NCBI RefSeq assembly: GCF_000518265.1
Contig: NZ_KI912413.1
Coordinates: 11,949 to 55,723, forward strand
Direction: 5' to 3'
DNA length: 43,775 bases
Source: Actinomadura oligospora ATCC 43269
Lineage (GTDB): Bacteria > Actinomycetota > Actinomycetes > Streptosporangiales > Streptosporangiaceae
Of this stretch, positions 7,398 to 18,094 are shown piece after piece. The position numbers were made by a program, and so were the translations under genes. The notes below the pieces were generated by a model. The model had not been told where the DNA came from and ran no database searches. It saw only the letters and a list, made by a program, of their open reading frames with translations. Numbering within the stretch: position 1 is the stretch's first letter; the number at the start of each line of letters is the position of its first letter.

Positions 7398-10300
7398 GTG
7401 CCTGGTAGACGCTCCGCAACTTCGAGCGGTGGAGTATTCCGCTCCCTGGGGGCGCTTGCGACCCGGTCGAAGACACTGGTTGCAGCCTTGGGTGTGCTGC
7501 TCTTGGTCGCCCTGATTCAGGTCGTGACTCCGGTCAGCCAGAAGGCGTCCGCAGATACCTCACCCGATCTCTCCACTGAGGCTGGTGCGCTAGCGGAGGC
7601 GAAGGCATCGGGTAAGGAGGTTGAGGTCACCGGGTTGCGCAGCGAGACCCGGGACGTTGTGGCCCGGCCGGATGGCTTGCTGGAAGGTGTCGAGCACCTG
7701 CGGCCCGTCCGCACGATGAAGGACGGCAAGTGGGTCGGGGTGGATCCGACCCTGCACCGGTCGGACGACGGCTCCATCGCCCCCGCGGCATCCACCGTTG
7801 GATTGACGTTCTCCGGTGGTGGATCGGGACCGCTGGTGAAGATGACCCGCGCTGGCCGGCAGATGACCTTGACCTGGCCCAGCGCGCTACCAAAGCCGAC
7901 CCTGGATGGCGAGACTGCGACCTACCCGGAGGTCCTGCCGGGGGTCGACCTGCAGGTACGTGCCGATGTCGACGGGTTCGGCCAAGTGCTGATCGTCAAG
8001 ACACCTGAAGCGGCAGCCGACCCACGCGTCGCGCAGATCAAGCTGGGAATGGACAGCGGCGGCCTCACCGTCACGCAGGGGCCCGACAAAACCCTGAAGG
8101 CGATAGACAAGGGAACCGGCGGCACGGTGTTCGCGGCCCCCGCTCCCCGTATGTGGGACTCGGGCCAGACCGACACCCCGGAGACACCTCCCTCCGAATC
8201 CCCGTCGCCCTCCCCCTCGGCGACCTCATCGGTTGCGCCGAAGCTGCGTAGCGAGACCTCGCCGACCACGAGCCCGACGGCAAGCCCTTCGCCGGCCCCA
8301 ACTCAGACCGGTGGTCCCAGTCTTGCTGGTGGCGATGCTTCCGAGGGCGCGCCGGATGGGGCCAAGCAGGCACCGGTCGGCGTCACTGTGGACAACTCGT
8401 CCCTGACCCTGACTCCTGACAAATCGCTGCTAACGGCGTCCGACACCAACTTCCCGGTGTACATCGACCCGTGGTTTCAGGGAACCCCGCTGAGCACCGA
8501 TTCCGGCGGCGAGTGGGGCATGGTCGGAAGTGAGCAGGTCCAGTACAAGTTCTCCTCCAACGAGGGTGTCGGGTTCTGCGACTACTCCTTTGACCCCAAA
8601 TGCCAGCGCGATCAGGTCAAGCGGATTTGGTACCGGTTCCCGATCGGCAAGTACATCGGCAAGGACATCAGCAGCGCCTACTTCACGGCCAACGAGACCG
8701 CCGCGTCACAGTGCCCGAGCACGACCGCTCGCCGGATCAACCTGTACCGGCCCAAGGCGGGAACCGGCTTCAACTCCAGCTCGACCTGGAACTCCACCAA
8801 CGACAGCGACCACTTCAACACGCTGCTGTCCTACCGGAACGCGACGCTGTGCTCAGGGTTGCCCGCCCCGATCAAGTTCGACAACTCCGACGATGAAAAT
8901 TCCACCAGCAAGACGACCAGCTACCTGAAGGAGCGCCTGAACGGGAAGATCAACACGATCCTGTTCGCGCTGAAGGCAGGCAGCGAGTCGGACATGATGT
9001 ACACCAAGCGGCTGGCCACCAAGGCCGAGTTGCACATCACCTACAACACCCGGCCGAACAAGCCGACGCTCAGCCAGATGAACATGGTGAACGGCGGTGG
9101 GTGCACCAACCCTGATGGCTCGCTGCACAACACCCGTACGCAACCGGCGATGGTGAGTGAGTTGCCGCGGGTTCATGTGAGGAACGTCTCCGATCCGGAT
9201 GCCAGCCAGGGCGACATGGTGCGGGTGCAGTTTGGTCTTTCATGGGATGCCGGGGACGGCACCGGCTGGAAATCGCGGTGGGTGTCGAATTACACCGGAT
9301 ACATGAGGAGCGGCGCCAATGACTTCGGCTGGAGTCTGAGTCAGCCGTCCCCGCCAGTGACCATTCCGCAGGACACCTTGATCGGCTGGCATGTGATCGC
9401 CAACGACGGGAAGTCCAGCAGCGCATGGAGCTGGCAGAACGGCAGCGACGACTGCTACTTCAAGTACGACCTCTCTGCACCCAAAGTGACCATTGCCTCG
9501 ACTGACTACCCAATGTTCGATCCGGAGAAGGGTGTCGATGCCCCCTACGGCAATGTGGGCCAGTATGGCGTTTTCACTGCGAAGATTGATGCCAACGGCA
9601 CCGGAGTGAGTCAGGTGAGTTGGGATATTAATCACGACTCGCGCAACGGCGGCACAGCTCCGGTGGTGAACGGCATCGCGACCATAAATGCGATGCCAGT
9701 CAAGGCTGGCGTGAACGACCTGAATGTCACCGTTACTAATAATTATGGTAAGAGAGTCGACGCGACTTACCCGTTCCGCGTCATGACCGGATCGGACCCC
9801 AAGGCCTATTGGACCGCTAATGAGGAAGAGGGGAGCAGTGCCTTGGCTGATTCGGGAAGCGAGGATCCCAAGGCCCCCTTGTCCTTGAATGGTGGCGTGA
9901 CGACGGGGGCGCCTGGCAAGGTCGGCAAGGCTGCAACGTTCAACGGCAGTGACGGCTACGGGCAGACCTCCGGCCAGGTGGTGGACACCACCAAGAGCTT
10001 CTCGCTGTCGGCGTGGGTGAGGTTGACCGACAAGGCGCTGTACCGGGCGGTGATCAGCCAGGCTGGGGGCAGCACCAATGGATTGCTGATGTCCTACTCG
10101 CCGGTCAAGGACCGCTGGACCTGGATCCTGCACCACCCCGACGGCACCGACGACGCCATCGCCTCCGATCAGGCCCCCGTGGCGGGGCAGTGGACCCATC
10201 TGACCGGGGTGTACGACGTGGTCACCAAGCAGATGGCGCTCTATGTCAACGGTTTGCGCCAGCAAGGAACCGCCACCCATCAGCCGTGGGCGGCGACCGG

Positions 10301-11225
10301 GCCGTTGTACGTGGGTACTGGCTGGACCCCCGCCAGCCTGGCTGCCAAATGGCGAGGCGACCTTGACGATATCCGCCTCTACGACCGCCCCCTGGGCTAC
10401 GGCGAGGTCAGCCTGCTCGCCACCGCACGGCAGCAGATCACCGGGCGCTGGCGGCTCAACACCGCCACTGGCTCCCCGCTGGCCAGCCCGAACGAGGTCA
10501 TTGGGGGTGCGCCGCTGACGCTTGCAGGCCAGGCGAACATGGTGACGGGCGTCCCATTGTTCGACGACTCGGTGAGTCCGCTGCCCGCTGCGGATAGAAC
10601 GTCGCCGGTGGGATCGCTGTCGCTGAACGAACAGTCAGGAACCGACGGCACCGCCACCACCTCCCAGACCCTCGATGGAAGCCATAGCTTCACCGTCTCC
10701 GCGTGGGTTTGGGCGGCTGCCGAACCCACCAGGGCGATGACCGCGTTCAGCCTCGCCGGGGCCAACGGCGATGGGCTCACCGTCCACTACCTGCCCGGTG
10801 CCGTGGGGGAGGTCAAAGGTGGGGTGTGGGAAGCGGCTCTGACTGGGCGTAAGACCGGCATTCCCACCAGCAGCACGAATCTGGCCCACTTTTACGGCTG
10901 GAATCCCTTCCCCGACCACGGCGACCGATGGCAGTTGATCACTGTGGTGTACGACGCGGCCCAGAAGCGCCTCACCCTGTACGTCAACAGCCAGGAGCAG
11001 GACACCAGCGACGATGACACCACCGACGACGGTTCCATCGTCGAGTTGGTCGACGGGTTCACTGGCTCCGCGCCGGTGCGTTTGGGGCGCAACATGTCGG
11101 GTGGTGAACCGTGGAGCGGTCGTGTCGACGACGTGTGGACTGTCGATGGTGCGCTCTCCCCTGACCAGGTGGGTTGGCTCTACGGCATGACCACCGAACT
11201 GGACGCCGACCAGATGACGAACTGA
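7398..11225 (+). CDS. Secreted LamG-domain protein next to Rhs toxin
   Basis: A GTG start at 7398 has GGAGG 5 bases upstream. The 1275-residue product carries a signal/anchor at about residues 24-52 and a Pro/Ser/Thr linker at about 255-310. A DNRLRE-like beta domain spans about 345-555, with WYRFPIG, repeated Cys and an ELHITYNTRPNKPT end. A beta-sandwich region follows. Two LamG (concanavalin-like) domains lie at about 815-1010 (SFSLSAWVRLTDK, TGVYDVVTKQMALYVNG) and 1080-1265 (SFTVSAWVW, TVVYDAAQKRLTLYVN). LamG domains bind glycans or proteins. In actinomycetes such proteins typically precede Rhs-repeat proteins, as here, and are thought to help export or surface display. No C-terminal toxin domain is visible. 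The next gene follows after 123 bases. Confidence 0.88.
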   Translation: MPGRRSATSSGGVFRSLGALATRSKTLVAALGVLLLVALIQVVTPVSQKASADTSPDLSTEAGALAEAKASGKEVEVTGLRSETRDVVARPDGLLEGVEHLRPVRTMKDGKWVGVDPTLHRSDDGSIAPAASTVGLTFSGGGSGPLVKMTRAGRQMTLTWPSALPKPTLDGETATYPEVLPGVDLQVRADVDGFGQVLIVKTPEAAADPRVAQIKLGMDSGGLTVTQGPDKTLKAIDKGTGGTVFAAPAPRMWDSGQTDTPETPPSESPSPSPSATSSVAPKLRSETSPTTSPTASPSPAPTQTGGPSLAGGDASEGAPDGAKQAPVGVTVDNSSLTLTPDKSLLTASDTNFPVYIDPWFQGTPLSTDSGGEWGMVGSEQVQYKFSSNEGVGFCDYSFDPKCQRDQVKRIWYRFPIGKYIGKDISSAYFTANETAASQCPSTTARRINLYRPKAGTGFNSSSTWNSTNDSDHFNTLLSYRNATLCSGLPAPIKFDNSDDENSTSKTTSYLKERLNGKINTILFALKAGSESDMMYTKRLATKAELHITYNTRPNKPTLSQMNMVNGGGCTNPDGSLHNTRTQPAMVSELPRVHVRNVSDPDASQGDMVRVQFGLSWDAGDGTGWKSRWVSNYTGYMRSGANDFGWSLSQPSPPVTIPQDTLIGWHVIANDGKSSSAWSWQNGSDDCYFKYDLSAPKVTIASTDYPMFDPEKGVDAPYGNVGQYGVFTAKIDANGTGVSQVSWDINHDSRNGGTAPVVNGIATINAMPVKAGVNDLNVTVTNNYGKRVDATYPFRVMTGSDPKAYWTANEEEGSSALADSGSEDPKAPLSLNGGVTTGAPGKVGKAATFNGSDGYGQTSGQVVDTTKSFSLSAWVRLTDKALYRAVISQAGGSTNGLLMSYSPVKDRWTWILHHPDGTDDAIASDQAPVAGQWTHLTGVYDVVTKQMALYVNGLRQQGTATHQPWAATGPLYVGTGWTPASLAAKWRGDLDDIRLYDRPLGYGEVSLLATARQQITGRWRLNTATGSPLASPNEVIGGAPLTLAGQANMVTGVPLFDDSVSPLPAADRTSPVGSLSLNEQSGTDGTATTSQTLDGSHSFTVSAWVWAAAEPTRAMTAFSLAGANGDGLTVHYLPGAVGEVKGGVWEAALTGRKTGIPTSSTNLAHFYGWNPFPDHGDRWQLITVVYDAAQKRLTLYVNSQEQDTSDDDTTDDGSIVELVDGFTGSAPVRLGRNMSGGEPWSGRVDDVWTVDGALSPDQVGWLYGMTTELDADQMTN

Positions 11226-11242
11226 CGCCCGGCACGGGTGTC

Positions 11243-11270
11243 CCTGGCCGTCAGCGCGCTGTCGGCCAGG
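11243..11270 (+). terminator. Short intergenic hairpin
   Basis: CCTGGCCG (11243-11250) pairs with CGGCCAGG (11263-11270) around a 12-base loop that is itself self-complementary. It lies 18 bases after the LamG stop and may attenuate read-through into the Rhs gene. Confidence 0.4.
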
Positions 11271-11348
11271 CCCCGGCACACCTCTGACCTGCTTTGCTCC
11301 ACCCCCTTGCCCCTCGATAGGGCGGCATGACCATGCGCGGAGGACACG

Positions 11349-14300
11349 GTGAAGCTCACCGGACGCACCCCCCTGGGACGTTCCAGAAAAATCAGATTCC
11401 CGCTGGCGGGCACCGGCGGAGTTCGGCGTCACATCGCAGCCGCGACTGCTGTCACAGCGGCGGCCTCGCTGCTGACTCCGGTCCCCGCACTTGCGGCTCC
11501 CTATCGTCCCGCGGTGCCACAGGCGGATCGGAAGGTCAGTGGGCACAGCCTGAAGGCCAAGACGCCGAATACGACGACACGTGGCCTGGTGACGGCGAAG
11601 CCGAAGGTTAGCTGGCCCAAGGCGTCTACTGACCGAGTCGCAGTGCCCAAGACGCCGTCCGCGAACGGACGGTCGGCCCGTTCAACCCTTCAGGTCGCTC
11701 AAGTCGGGACGTCTCCGATCTCGGTCATGGCTCCAGGACAACTGCCCGCTGACAAGAAGACCCCCAAGCTGGCAGCAGATCCTGTGGGTCAGGTGCAGGT
11801 GAGCGTTCTCGACCAGTCGGTGACACGCAAGGCCGGAATCGAGGGCCTGGTGTTCACAGTCGGGCGCACCGACATGCCCGCCACTGGGGGAGCCAAGCCC
11901 GGGGCCGTGGGTGTTCGATTGGACTACTCAAGCTTCGCCCAGGCCTTTGGTGGTGCCTATGGGACGCGGCTGCGGCTGTCGCGCTATCCGGCGTGCGTGC
12001 TGTCCACTCCCCAACGACCTGAATGTCACAAGGCCGTCCTCATCCCATCGCTCAACGACGGCACACGCCGATTGCTCGCAGCTGATGTCGAGGCGGCGCC
12101 TGTCGAGGTGCCTTCGTCCTCGCCTTCTCCTTCTCCCTCACCCACAGGGCGACCGAGCGCCTCGAGTTCGCCTGCTGCCTCTCCGACTGCGACCGCGTCT
12201 TCCCAGGTCAAACAGCCAGGGATTGCTCAGGTGCAACCGGCCGAACAGCCCACGGTCCTCGTCGCAGCCGCAACATCCTCCGGGACGAACGGCAGCTTCA
12301 ACGCTACCGACCTTGCACCGTCCTCCACCTGGAACGTCGGCGGCAACACGGGGGATTTCAGCTGGTCCTACCCCATGCGCGTTCCCCCGGTGCCGGGTGG
12401 TCTGACGCCTAAGCTCGCACTGACCTACAACTCGGCCGGAACTGACGGCCGGACCAGCAACACTGGCAATCAGCCGTCCTGGATCGGCGAGGGCTTCGAT
12501 CTGTGGCCCGGCTACATCGAGCGCCGCTATGAATCCTGCAAGGACGCCGGGGCGCCCAAGAACACGACCGAGAACGGCTACCCCGGAGACCAATGCTGGG
12601 GTTATGACAATGCGGCGCTCACCTGGAGCGGTAAGGGTGGCCAGCTCATCCCCGACGGCAAGGGCAAATGGCACCTGAAGGACGATGACGGCACCCGGAT
12701 CGAGAAGCTGACCGGCGCCGCCAACGGCGACGACAACGGTGAGTACTGGAAGGTCACCACTACCGACGGCGTCCAGTACTACTTCGGCCGCAACACCTGG
12801 ACCGCCGGTAAGCCCACCACCAGCTCGGCCTGGACCACCCCGGTGTTCGGCGTGCACTCCGGCGACCCGTGCTACAACGCCAGTGGCTTCGCCGACTCCT
12901 CATGCGACCAGGCATACCGGTGGAACTTGGACTACGTGGTGGACCCGCGCGGCAACGCGATCGTCTACTACTACAACAAGGAGACCAACAACTACGGCAA
13001 GAACCTGAAGGAGACCGACGAAACCCCCTACGTCCGCGGCGGTTGGCTCGACCACGTCGACTACGGTCTGCGCTCGGACAACCTGTGGCCTGCTCACGCC
13101 CCGGCCCAGGTCAAGTTCAAGACTGCCGAACGCTGCATCTCCGCCACCAGCAGTGACTGCGACCCATCAAATATCTCCGCACATCCGGAGCTATGGCAGG
13201 ACACTCCCTGGGATCTGCACTGTGACTCGGGGCAGGACTGCAAGGACAACCACGGCTCGCTGTCACCCACGTTCTGGACCCGCAAGCGTTTGACCAACGT
13301 CACCACCAGGGTCATCAAGAGCGATGGTTCGGATTTCCGTGACGTCGACTCCTGGAACCTGTCCCACGACTGGGGCGACGCCGACGCCGACCGGGACCTG
13401 CTGCTGACCTCGATCCAGCACACCGGCCTGGCTGGTACCGACTCCGGTGGGCAGCAGATCAAGCTCCCGCCGGTCAAGCTGGGCTACCGCCAGATGCCCA
13501 ATCGCGTGGATGTGGAGGGCGATTACTTCCCCACTTTCTACCGGTACCGGCTGCAGTCCATCGACGATGAGAACGGTGGGGATACCCTGGTCTTTTACTC
13601 GGGAGAAGGCTGCGCTCCCGGCAAGTTCCCCAGCCCAGAGGGCAACACCAGTCGCTGCTTCCCGGTCATTGAGATCGACCCCACCGGAACCTGGGATTCC
13701 GAGAAGACAGTCACCAACTGGTACAACAAATACGTCGTCACGGCCGTCAAGCAGTCCGACCTGACTGGTTATGCCGTCGACAGTGCCGTGACCACCTACG
13801 ACTACCAGGGTGGAGCGGCCTGGCACTATGCCGACGACGATGGGTTGACCAAGGCCAAGTTCAAGACCTGGTCGCAGTACCGCGGATACGGCGAGGTCAT
13901 CACCCGCGCTGGCCGTGACAACAACCTCATGACCCAGACCGCCGCCTACTACATGCGCGGCATGGACGGCGACAAGAGCTCCGACGGTTTCACCCAAGGG
14001 GTTCTGGTTCCCGATGGGGAAGGTGCCAGCTACCTCGACCATGACTCGGCGCAGGGCTTCCGGATCCGCTCGGAAACCTTCGACAAGGCCGACGGTGTCG
14101 TCATTGGCAAGACCGTGTCCGAGCCCTGGCACAACCAGACCGCCTCGCAGTCGCGTGCCTGGGGAACGATCACAGCCAATCAGACCGGCACCAAATCCAC
14201 CCGCAGCTTCACCAAACTCTCGGACGGTTCCTGGCGTCAGACCAAGACCGTCACCAATGTCTTCGACCCCGTCACCGGCACCCCGACTGAGGTCGACGAT

Positions 14301-17300
14301 CTCGGCAACGTCGTCGAGACCGGCGATGAACAGTGCACCAACACCAGCTACGCGCGTACCGGCGACACCAGCGGCTGGATCATGAACCTCCCGGCCCAGG
14401 TGCAGACCGTCGCGGCGTCCTGTGCGGACAAGGGCAGCGTCGACTACACCAAGCAGCTGATCTCCGCCAACCGCAGTTACTACGATGGTGGCACCCTCGG
14501 CGCCATACCGACCAAGGGTCTGGTGACCCGCACTGACAAGGTTTCGGCGACTGGCACTACTGCCTCTCAGCTGGCCTTCGTTCAGGCGACCAAAGCGACC
14601 TACGACAACTTCGGCCGCCAACTCACTGCTGTGACTACGAACAACACCACCGGCAGCGGAGTAGACAAGACCACCACCACCACCTACACCGAAAGCCCCG
14701 CCTCAGGCGGCCTCACCACCGGTGTTTCCATCAGCTCGCCACCGGTGACCATCAATGGCACCGCCACCCCCCTCGTCACCAGCCAAACGCTCGAACCAGC
14801 CTTCGGGCAACCGCTGACCAGCACCAATGAGGGTGGCAAGACCACTACTACCGGTTACGACGCCCTGGGGCGCACCAGCAAGGTCTGGCTGCCCGGCCGC
14901 AGCATCGCCATCACTCCCAACTACGAGTTCACCTACCAGATCGAGCCGGGAAAGATCGTCGCGGTCGGCACCAAAACGCTGCACAACGACTCCACCCAGG
15001 CCACCAGCTACACCTTCTACGACGGGTTGCTGCGCCCCCGCCAGACTCAGGCACCCGGGCCCAACGGTGGCAGGTTGGTCGCCGAGACGTTCTACAACGC
15101 GCTGGGCAAACCCGCCCGCACCTACGACACTTACTACGCCGGCGGCGCCCCCACGCCCGACTTGTTCGGCATCGACACGCCCGGCGACGTCGAATCCCAG
15201 CACACCTACGACTACGACGGCCTTGGACGCCTCACCGCCGACCACTTCTGGGTCGGCAACGGCAGCCAGGCGGTGGAGAAGTGGAAGACCACCACCAGCT
15301 ACACCGGTGAAGCCACCACGGTCACCCCACCTGCGGGCGGTACCAAGACCACCAACATCACCGACGCTCAGGGCCGCACCGTCGAAACCCGCCAGTACAC
15401 CGGCACCGGCGCCAGCGACTACCTGTTCTCCACCTACACCTACACCCCGACCGGCCAACCCGCCACCATCACCGGCCCAGGCAAGGCTGGCACCATTCCC
15501 GCCACCACCTGGAGCTACGGCTACGACGTCCGAGGCCGCAAGACCTCCCAGACTGACCCCGATTCGGGAACCACCCGCTACGCCTACGACGACCTGGACC
15601 GCCTCACCCAGACCACCGACGCCCGCGGCAAGAAGATCGCCACCAGCTACGACGATCTCGGCCGCAAGACCAGCCTCGCCGATGTCACCGCTGGAAACCC
15701 CGGCACCAAGCTCGCTGACTGGACCTACGACACAGTCGTCAAGGGCCAACCCACCAGCAGCAACCGCTACGCCGGTGGCCTGACCTACACCTCCGCCGTC
15801 AGTCTTTACGACAGTCTCAACCGCCCCACCCGCACCTACATGGTGGTCCCGACGGCTCCGGGCCAGGACAAACTCGCCGGCACCTACGTCTTCGGCACCA
15901 CCTACAACCTCGACGGGACCCTCGCCAGCCAGTCCTACCCCGCCGCAGGCGGTCTCACAGGTGAGACCGTCACACTCGGCTACGACGCAGACCGACTGGG
16001 TCGGCCGATGAAGATGACCGGGTACGTCACCGGTGCCCGCTACTCCTACACCGGTAAGCCCGAGCAACTCGAGCTGTCCACCGGCGGCAAGCACACCTGG
16101 ATCACCAACACCTACGAGACCGGCACCGACCGGCTGCACACCTCCACGACCGAACGCGAGAACATCGCCGGTCTGGAACGCTACGCCATCTACGACTACC
16201 AAGACGCCGGCAACATCAAGGCGATCAACGACACCAGCCGCGCCGGCGTCGACAACCAATGCTTCAGTTACGACCTTCTCGGCCGTCTGACCGCCGCCTG
16301 GGCCCAGGGCACCGCGACCTGCGCCAGCGACGCCGCCTCAGCCACCGCCGGAGGACCCGCCCCTTACAAACAGACCTTCGCCTACGACGCCACCGGTAAC
16401 CGCACTGACGAAACCTACGCCGACCCCACCACCTCATTCACTCGCAGCTACAAGCCCCCCACCGTCGGCCACCAGATCACAGATGTGACTCAAACCGGCA
16501 GCAAGGCCGGCACCAACAAGTATGCCTACGACGAGACCGGCAACATCACCGGACGCACAGTCGACGGCAAAACCGAGAACCTGACCTGGGACAACGACGG
16601 AACCCTCGCGAAGATCACCGATGTCGGCACAGGCGACACCAGCTTCGTCTACGACGCCGACGGTGACCGGCTGCTGCAGAAGGATTCCACCGGCGCCACC
16701 CTCTACCTCCCCGGCATGGAACTGCGGCAGGCGACCGGAGCCACCACCGCCACCGGAACCCGCTACTACAACTTCAGCGGGGCCAACGTGGCCCAACGCA
16801 CCAGCGACGGCAAGGTCCGCTTCCTCGCCAGCGACCACCAGGGCACCAACGAAGTACAGATCGACGCCTCCTACACCGGAACCGACCCTGCTCAAGGCGT
16901 CGCTATCCGCCGACAACTCCCCTTCGGCAGCGAACGCGCAGGCAAAATCGGCTCCTGGACCGGCACCCGCGGATTCGTCGACGGCATCAACAACCCCACC
17001 GCCATCCCGCTGACTCATCTCGGTGCCCGCGAATACGACCCCAGCCTCGGCAGGTTCATCAGCGTCGACCCCGTTTTCGACAACACCGACCCACAATCGT
17101 GGAACGGCTACGCCTACGCCGACAACACCCCCATCACCTCCTCCGACCCCAGCGGGCTCTGCCCACCCGACCGCTGTGGTGAAGGAATCACCAACGTTGG
17201 CCAAGACCACCCCACCATGACCGGCGGGTGCGGACTGGACTGCGGCCAACCAGTCGGCGACACCGTCACACCGGTCAACAGCACAATCGGGACCTACACG

Positions 17301-18068
17301 ATCCACGCCCCGAGCAAGGCAGCCCTCGCGGGATTTGCACTTGTCGCCATGTCAAAGATGGCCAAGAAATCCGACTACGTCGCCAAAGCGGGCCTACCCA
17401 GCTGTCAGCCAGGCGGCGAAGGCGGCGCACTTGGCGGGGCTTGCTCGGTCGGCCAGATCGACATCCTGAACACGTACGCCAAGACGATCTGCGAAGTCGG
17501 TGGGTTCCAGTGCACCAAGGGGCCGCTTAAGCGGTACTTCGACCTGGCCATGGACGGGTTCATGCCAGGTCGCGACGGTGCAGCAGGTGTTGCTGGCAGC
17601 GGCGGATTGCGAGGCGGCTTCAAGCTGCCGGCGGGGGAAATCGCGACAGGAGGTGGTGGCAAGTATCTATCCTCCTCCGGGGGGAGGGGGATAGATGGCC
17701 CGGTTCCCTCGCCGCTTCCTTTCCGCTCCGATGGTGAAACTGTATTCCATGGACACGGAGATTGGCGGAAGGGTGATGGAATGATCGAAATTCCCTCTGG
17801 GACCAGTCTCGCTTTTTATGGTGAGCATGGATATAAGATCAAAAAAACATTGGGAAATTCGATCGCAGGTGGGCGCCAGGAGCCGCTCCATGTAGCCAAT
17901 GAGGGGGACGTTGTTCCTGACTACACACTGAGTCGCCTGGACCCTGGTGATTATTATCGTCGCGGAGCTACGCTCGTGGATACACCCACGAAGCTCAGTG
18001 AACTTCTAGGGCCGAACATGGGAAGGTGTCATTGGGCGGCCTGCCGAGGGCCGAAACGAAAGCGATAG
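11349..18068 (+). CDS. Rhs-repeat polymorphic toxin, Stv-like tip
   Basis: A GTG start at 11349 follows GGAGG at 5-base spacing; the product has 2239 residues. A signal peptide ends near ALA-AP (about residue 55). A Ser/Pro-rich linker follows at 255-285. A SpvB-like region begins near residue 330 (SYPMRVPPVPGGLTPKLALT). About 1080-1880 holds many YD/Rhs repeats (YDDLGRKTS, YDATGNRTD). The core closes at about 1885-1930 with GAREYDPSLGRFISVDP, the usual border of a variable C-terminal tip. The tip ends in a domain with HGHG at residues 2134-2137, IPSGTSLAFYGEHG and LSELLGPNMGRCHWAAC, which I recognise from memory as the Stv putative-adhesin domain of polymorphic toxins. The biochemical activity of Stv is not known. 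The tip is clearly AT-richer than the core, a sign of tip exchange. The next gene is the candidate immunity protein. Confidence 0.9.
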   Translation: MKLTGRTPLGRSRKIRFPLAGTGGVRRHIAAATAVTAAASLLTPVPALAAPYRPAVPQADRKVSGHSLKAKTPNTTTRGLVTAKPKVSWPKASTDRVAVPKTPSANGRSARSTLQVAQVGTSPISVMAPGQLPADKKTPKLAADPVGQVQVSVLDQSVTRKAGIEGLVFTVGRTDMPATGGAKPGAVGVRLDYSSFAQAFGGAYGTRLRLSRYPACVLSTPQRPECHKAVLIPSLNDGTRRLLAADVEAAPVEVPSSSPSPSPSPTGRPSASSSPAASPTATASSQVKQPGIAQVQPAEQPTVLVAAATSSGTNGSFNATDLAPSSTWNVGGNTGDFSWSYPMRVPPVPGGLTPKLALTYNSAGTDGRTSNTGNQPSWIGEGFDLWPGYIERRYESCKDAGAPKNTTENGYPGDQCWGYDNAALTWSGKGGQLIPDGKGKWHLKDDDGTRIEKLTGAANGDDNGEYWKVTTTDGVQYYFGRNTWTAGKPTTSSAWTTPVFGVHSGDPCYNASGFADSSCDQAYRWNLDYVVDPRGNAIVYYYNKETNNYGKNLKETDETPYVRGGWLDHVDYGLRSDNLWPAHAPAQVKFKTAERCISATSSDCDPSNISAHPELWQDTPWDLHCDSGQDCKDNHGSLSPTFWTRKRLTNVTTRVIKSDGSDFRDVDSWNLSHDWGDADADRDLLLTSIQHTGLAGTDSGGQQIKLPPVKLGYRQMPNRVDVEGDYFPTFYRYRLQSIDDENGGDTLVFYSGEGCAPGKFPSPEGNTSRCFPVIEIDPTGTWDSEKTVTNWYNKYVVTAVKQSDLTGYAVDSAVTTYDYQGGAAWHYADDDGLTKAKFKTWSQYRGYGEVITRAGRDNNLMTQTAAYYMRGMDGDKSSDGFTQGVLVPDGEGASYLDHDSAQGFRIRSETFDKADGVVIGKTVSEPWHNQTASQSRAWGTITANQTGTKSTRSFTKLSDGSWRQTKTVTNVFDPVTGTPTEVDDLGNVVETGDEQCTNTSYARTGDTSGWIMNLPAQVQTVAASCADKGSVDYTKQLISANRSYYDGGTLGAIPTKGLVTRTDKVSATGTTASQLAFVQATKATYDNFGRQLTAVTTNNTTGSGVDKTTTTTYTESPASGGLTTGVSISSPPVTINGTATPLVTSQTLEPAFGQPLTSTNEGGKTTTTGYDALGRTSKVWLPGRSIAITPNYEFTYQIEPGKIVAVGTKTLHNDSTQATSYTFYDGLLRPRQTQAPGPNGGRLVAETFYNALGKPARTYDTYYAGGAPTPDLFGIDTPGDVESQHTYDYDGLGRLTADHFWVGNGSQAVEKWKTTTSYTGEATTVTPPAGGTKTTNITDAQGRTVETRQYTGTGASDYLFSTYTYTPTGQPATITGPGKAGTIPATTWSYGYDVRGRKTSQTDPDSGTTRYAYDDLDRLTQTTDARGKKIATSYDDLGRKTSLADVTAGNPGTKLADWTYDTVVKGQPTSSNRYAGGLTYTSAVSLYDSLNRPTRTYMVVPTAPGQDKLAGTYVFGTTYNLDGTLASQSYPAAGGLTGETVTLGYDADRLGRPMKMTGYVTGARYSYTGKPEQLELSTGGKHTWITNTYETGTDRLHTSTTERENIAGLERYAIYDYQDAGNIKAINDTSRAGVDNQCFSYDLLGRLTAAWAQGTATCASDAASATAGGPAPYKQTFAYDATGNRTDETYADPTTSFTRSYKPPTVGHQITDVTQTGSKAGTNKYAYDETGNITGRTVDGKTENLTWDNDGTLAKITDVGTGDTSFVYDADGDRLLQKDSTGATLYLPGMELRQATGATTATGTRYYNFSGANVAQRTSDGKVRFLASDHQGTNEVQIDASYTGTDPAQGVAIRRQLPFGSERAGKIGSWTGTRGFVDGINNPTAIPLTHLGAREYDPSLGRFISVDPVFDNTDPQSWNGYAYADNTPITSSDPSGLCPPDRCGEGITNVGQDHPTMTGGCGLDCGQPVGDTVTPVNSTIGTYTIHAPSKAALAGFALVAMSKMAKKSDYVAKAGLPSCQPGGEGGALGGACSVGQIDILNTYAKTICEVGGFQCTKGPLKRYFDLAMDGFMPGRDGAAGVAGSGGLRGGFKLPAGEIATGGGGKYLSSSGGRGIDGPVPSPLPFRSDGETVFHGHGDWRKGDGMIEIPSGTSLAFYGEHGYKIKKTLGNSIAGGRQEPLHVANEGDVVPDYTLSRLDPGDYYRRGATLVDTPTKLSELLGPNMGRCHWAACRGPKRKR
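17665..17696. repeat. In-frame 14-bp palindrome at the toxin tip border
   Basis: ATCTATCCTCCTCC (17665-17678) pairs with GGAGGGGGATAGAT (17683-17696) with one G-T pair and a GGGG loop. It is inside the Rhs reading frame (residues about 2107-2116) and sits where base composition drops, 50 bases before the Stv-like domain. Confidence 0.7.
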
Positions 18069-18094
18069 CGCCTGATAGCATAGGATGCTCAATC

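Noticed and set aside
12138..17306. Long minus-strand frames (up to 518 codons) under the Rhs gene
   Set aside because: Antisense shadows in high-GC coding DNA; Gly/Val-rich composition and no start signals. The plus-strand Rhs frame explains the region.
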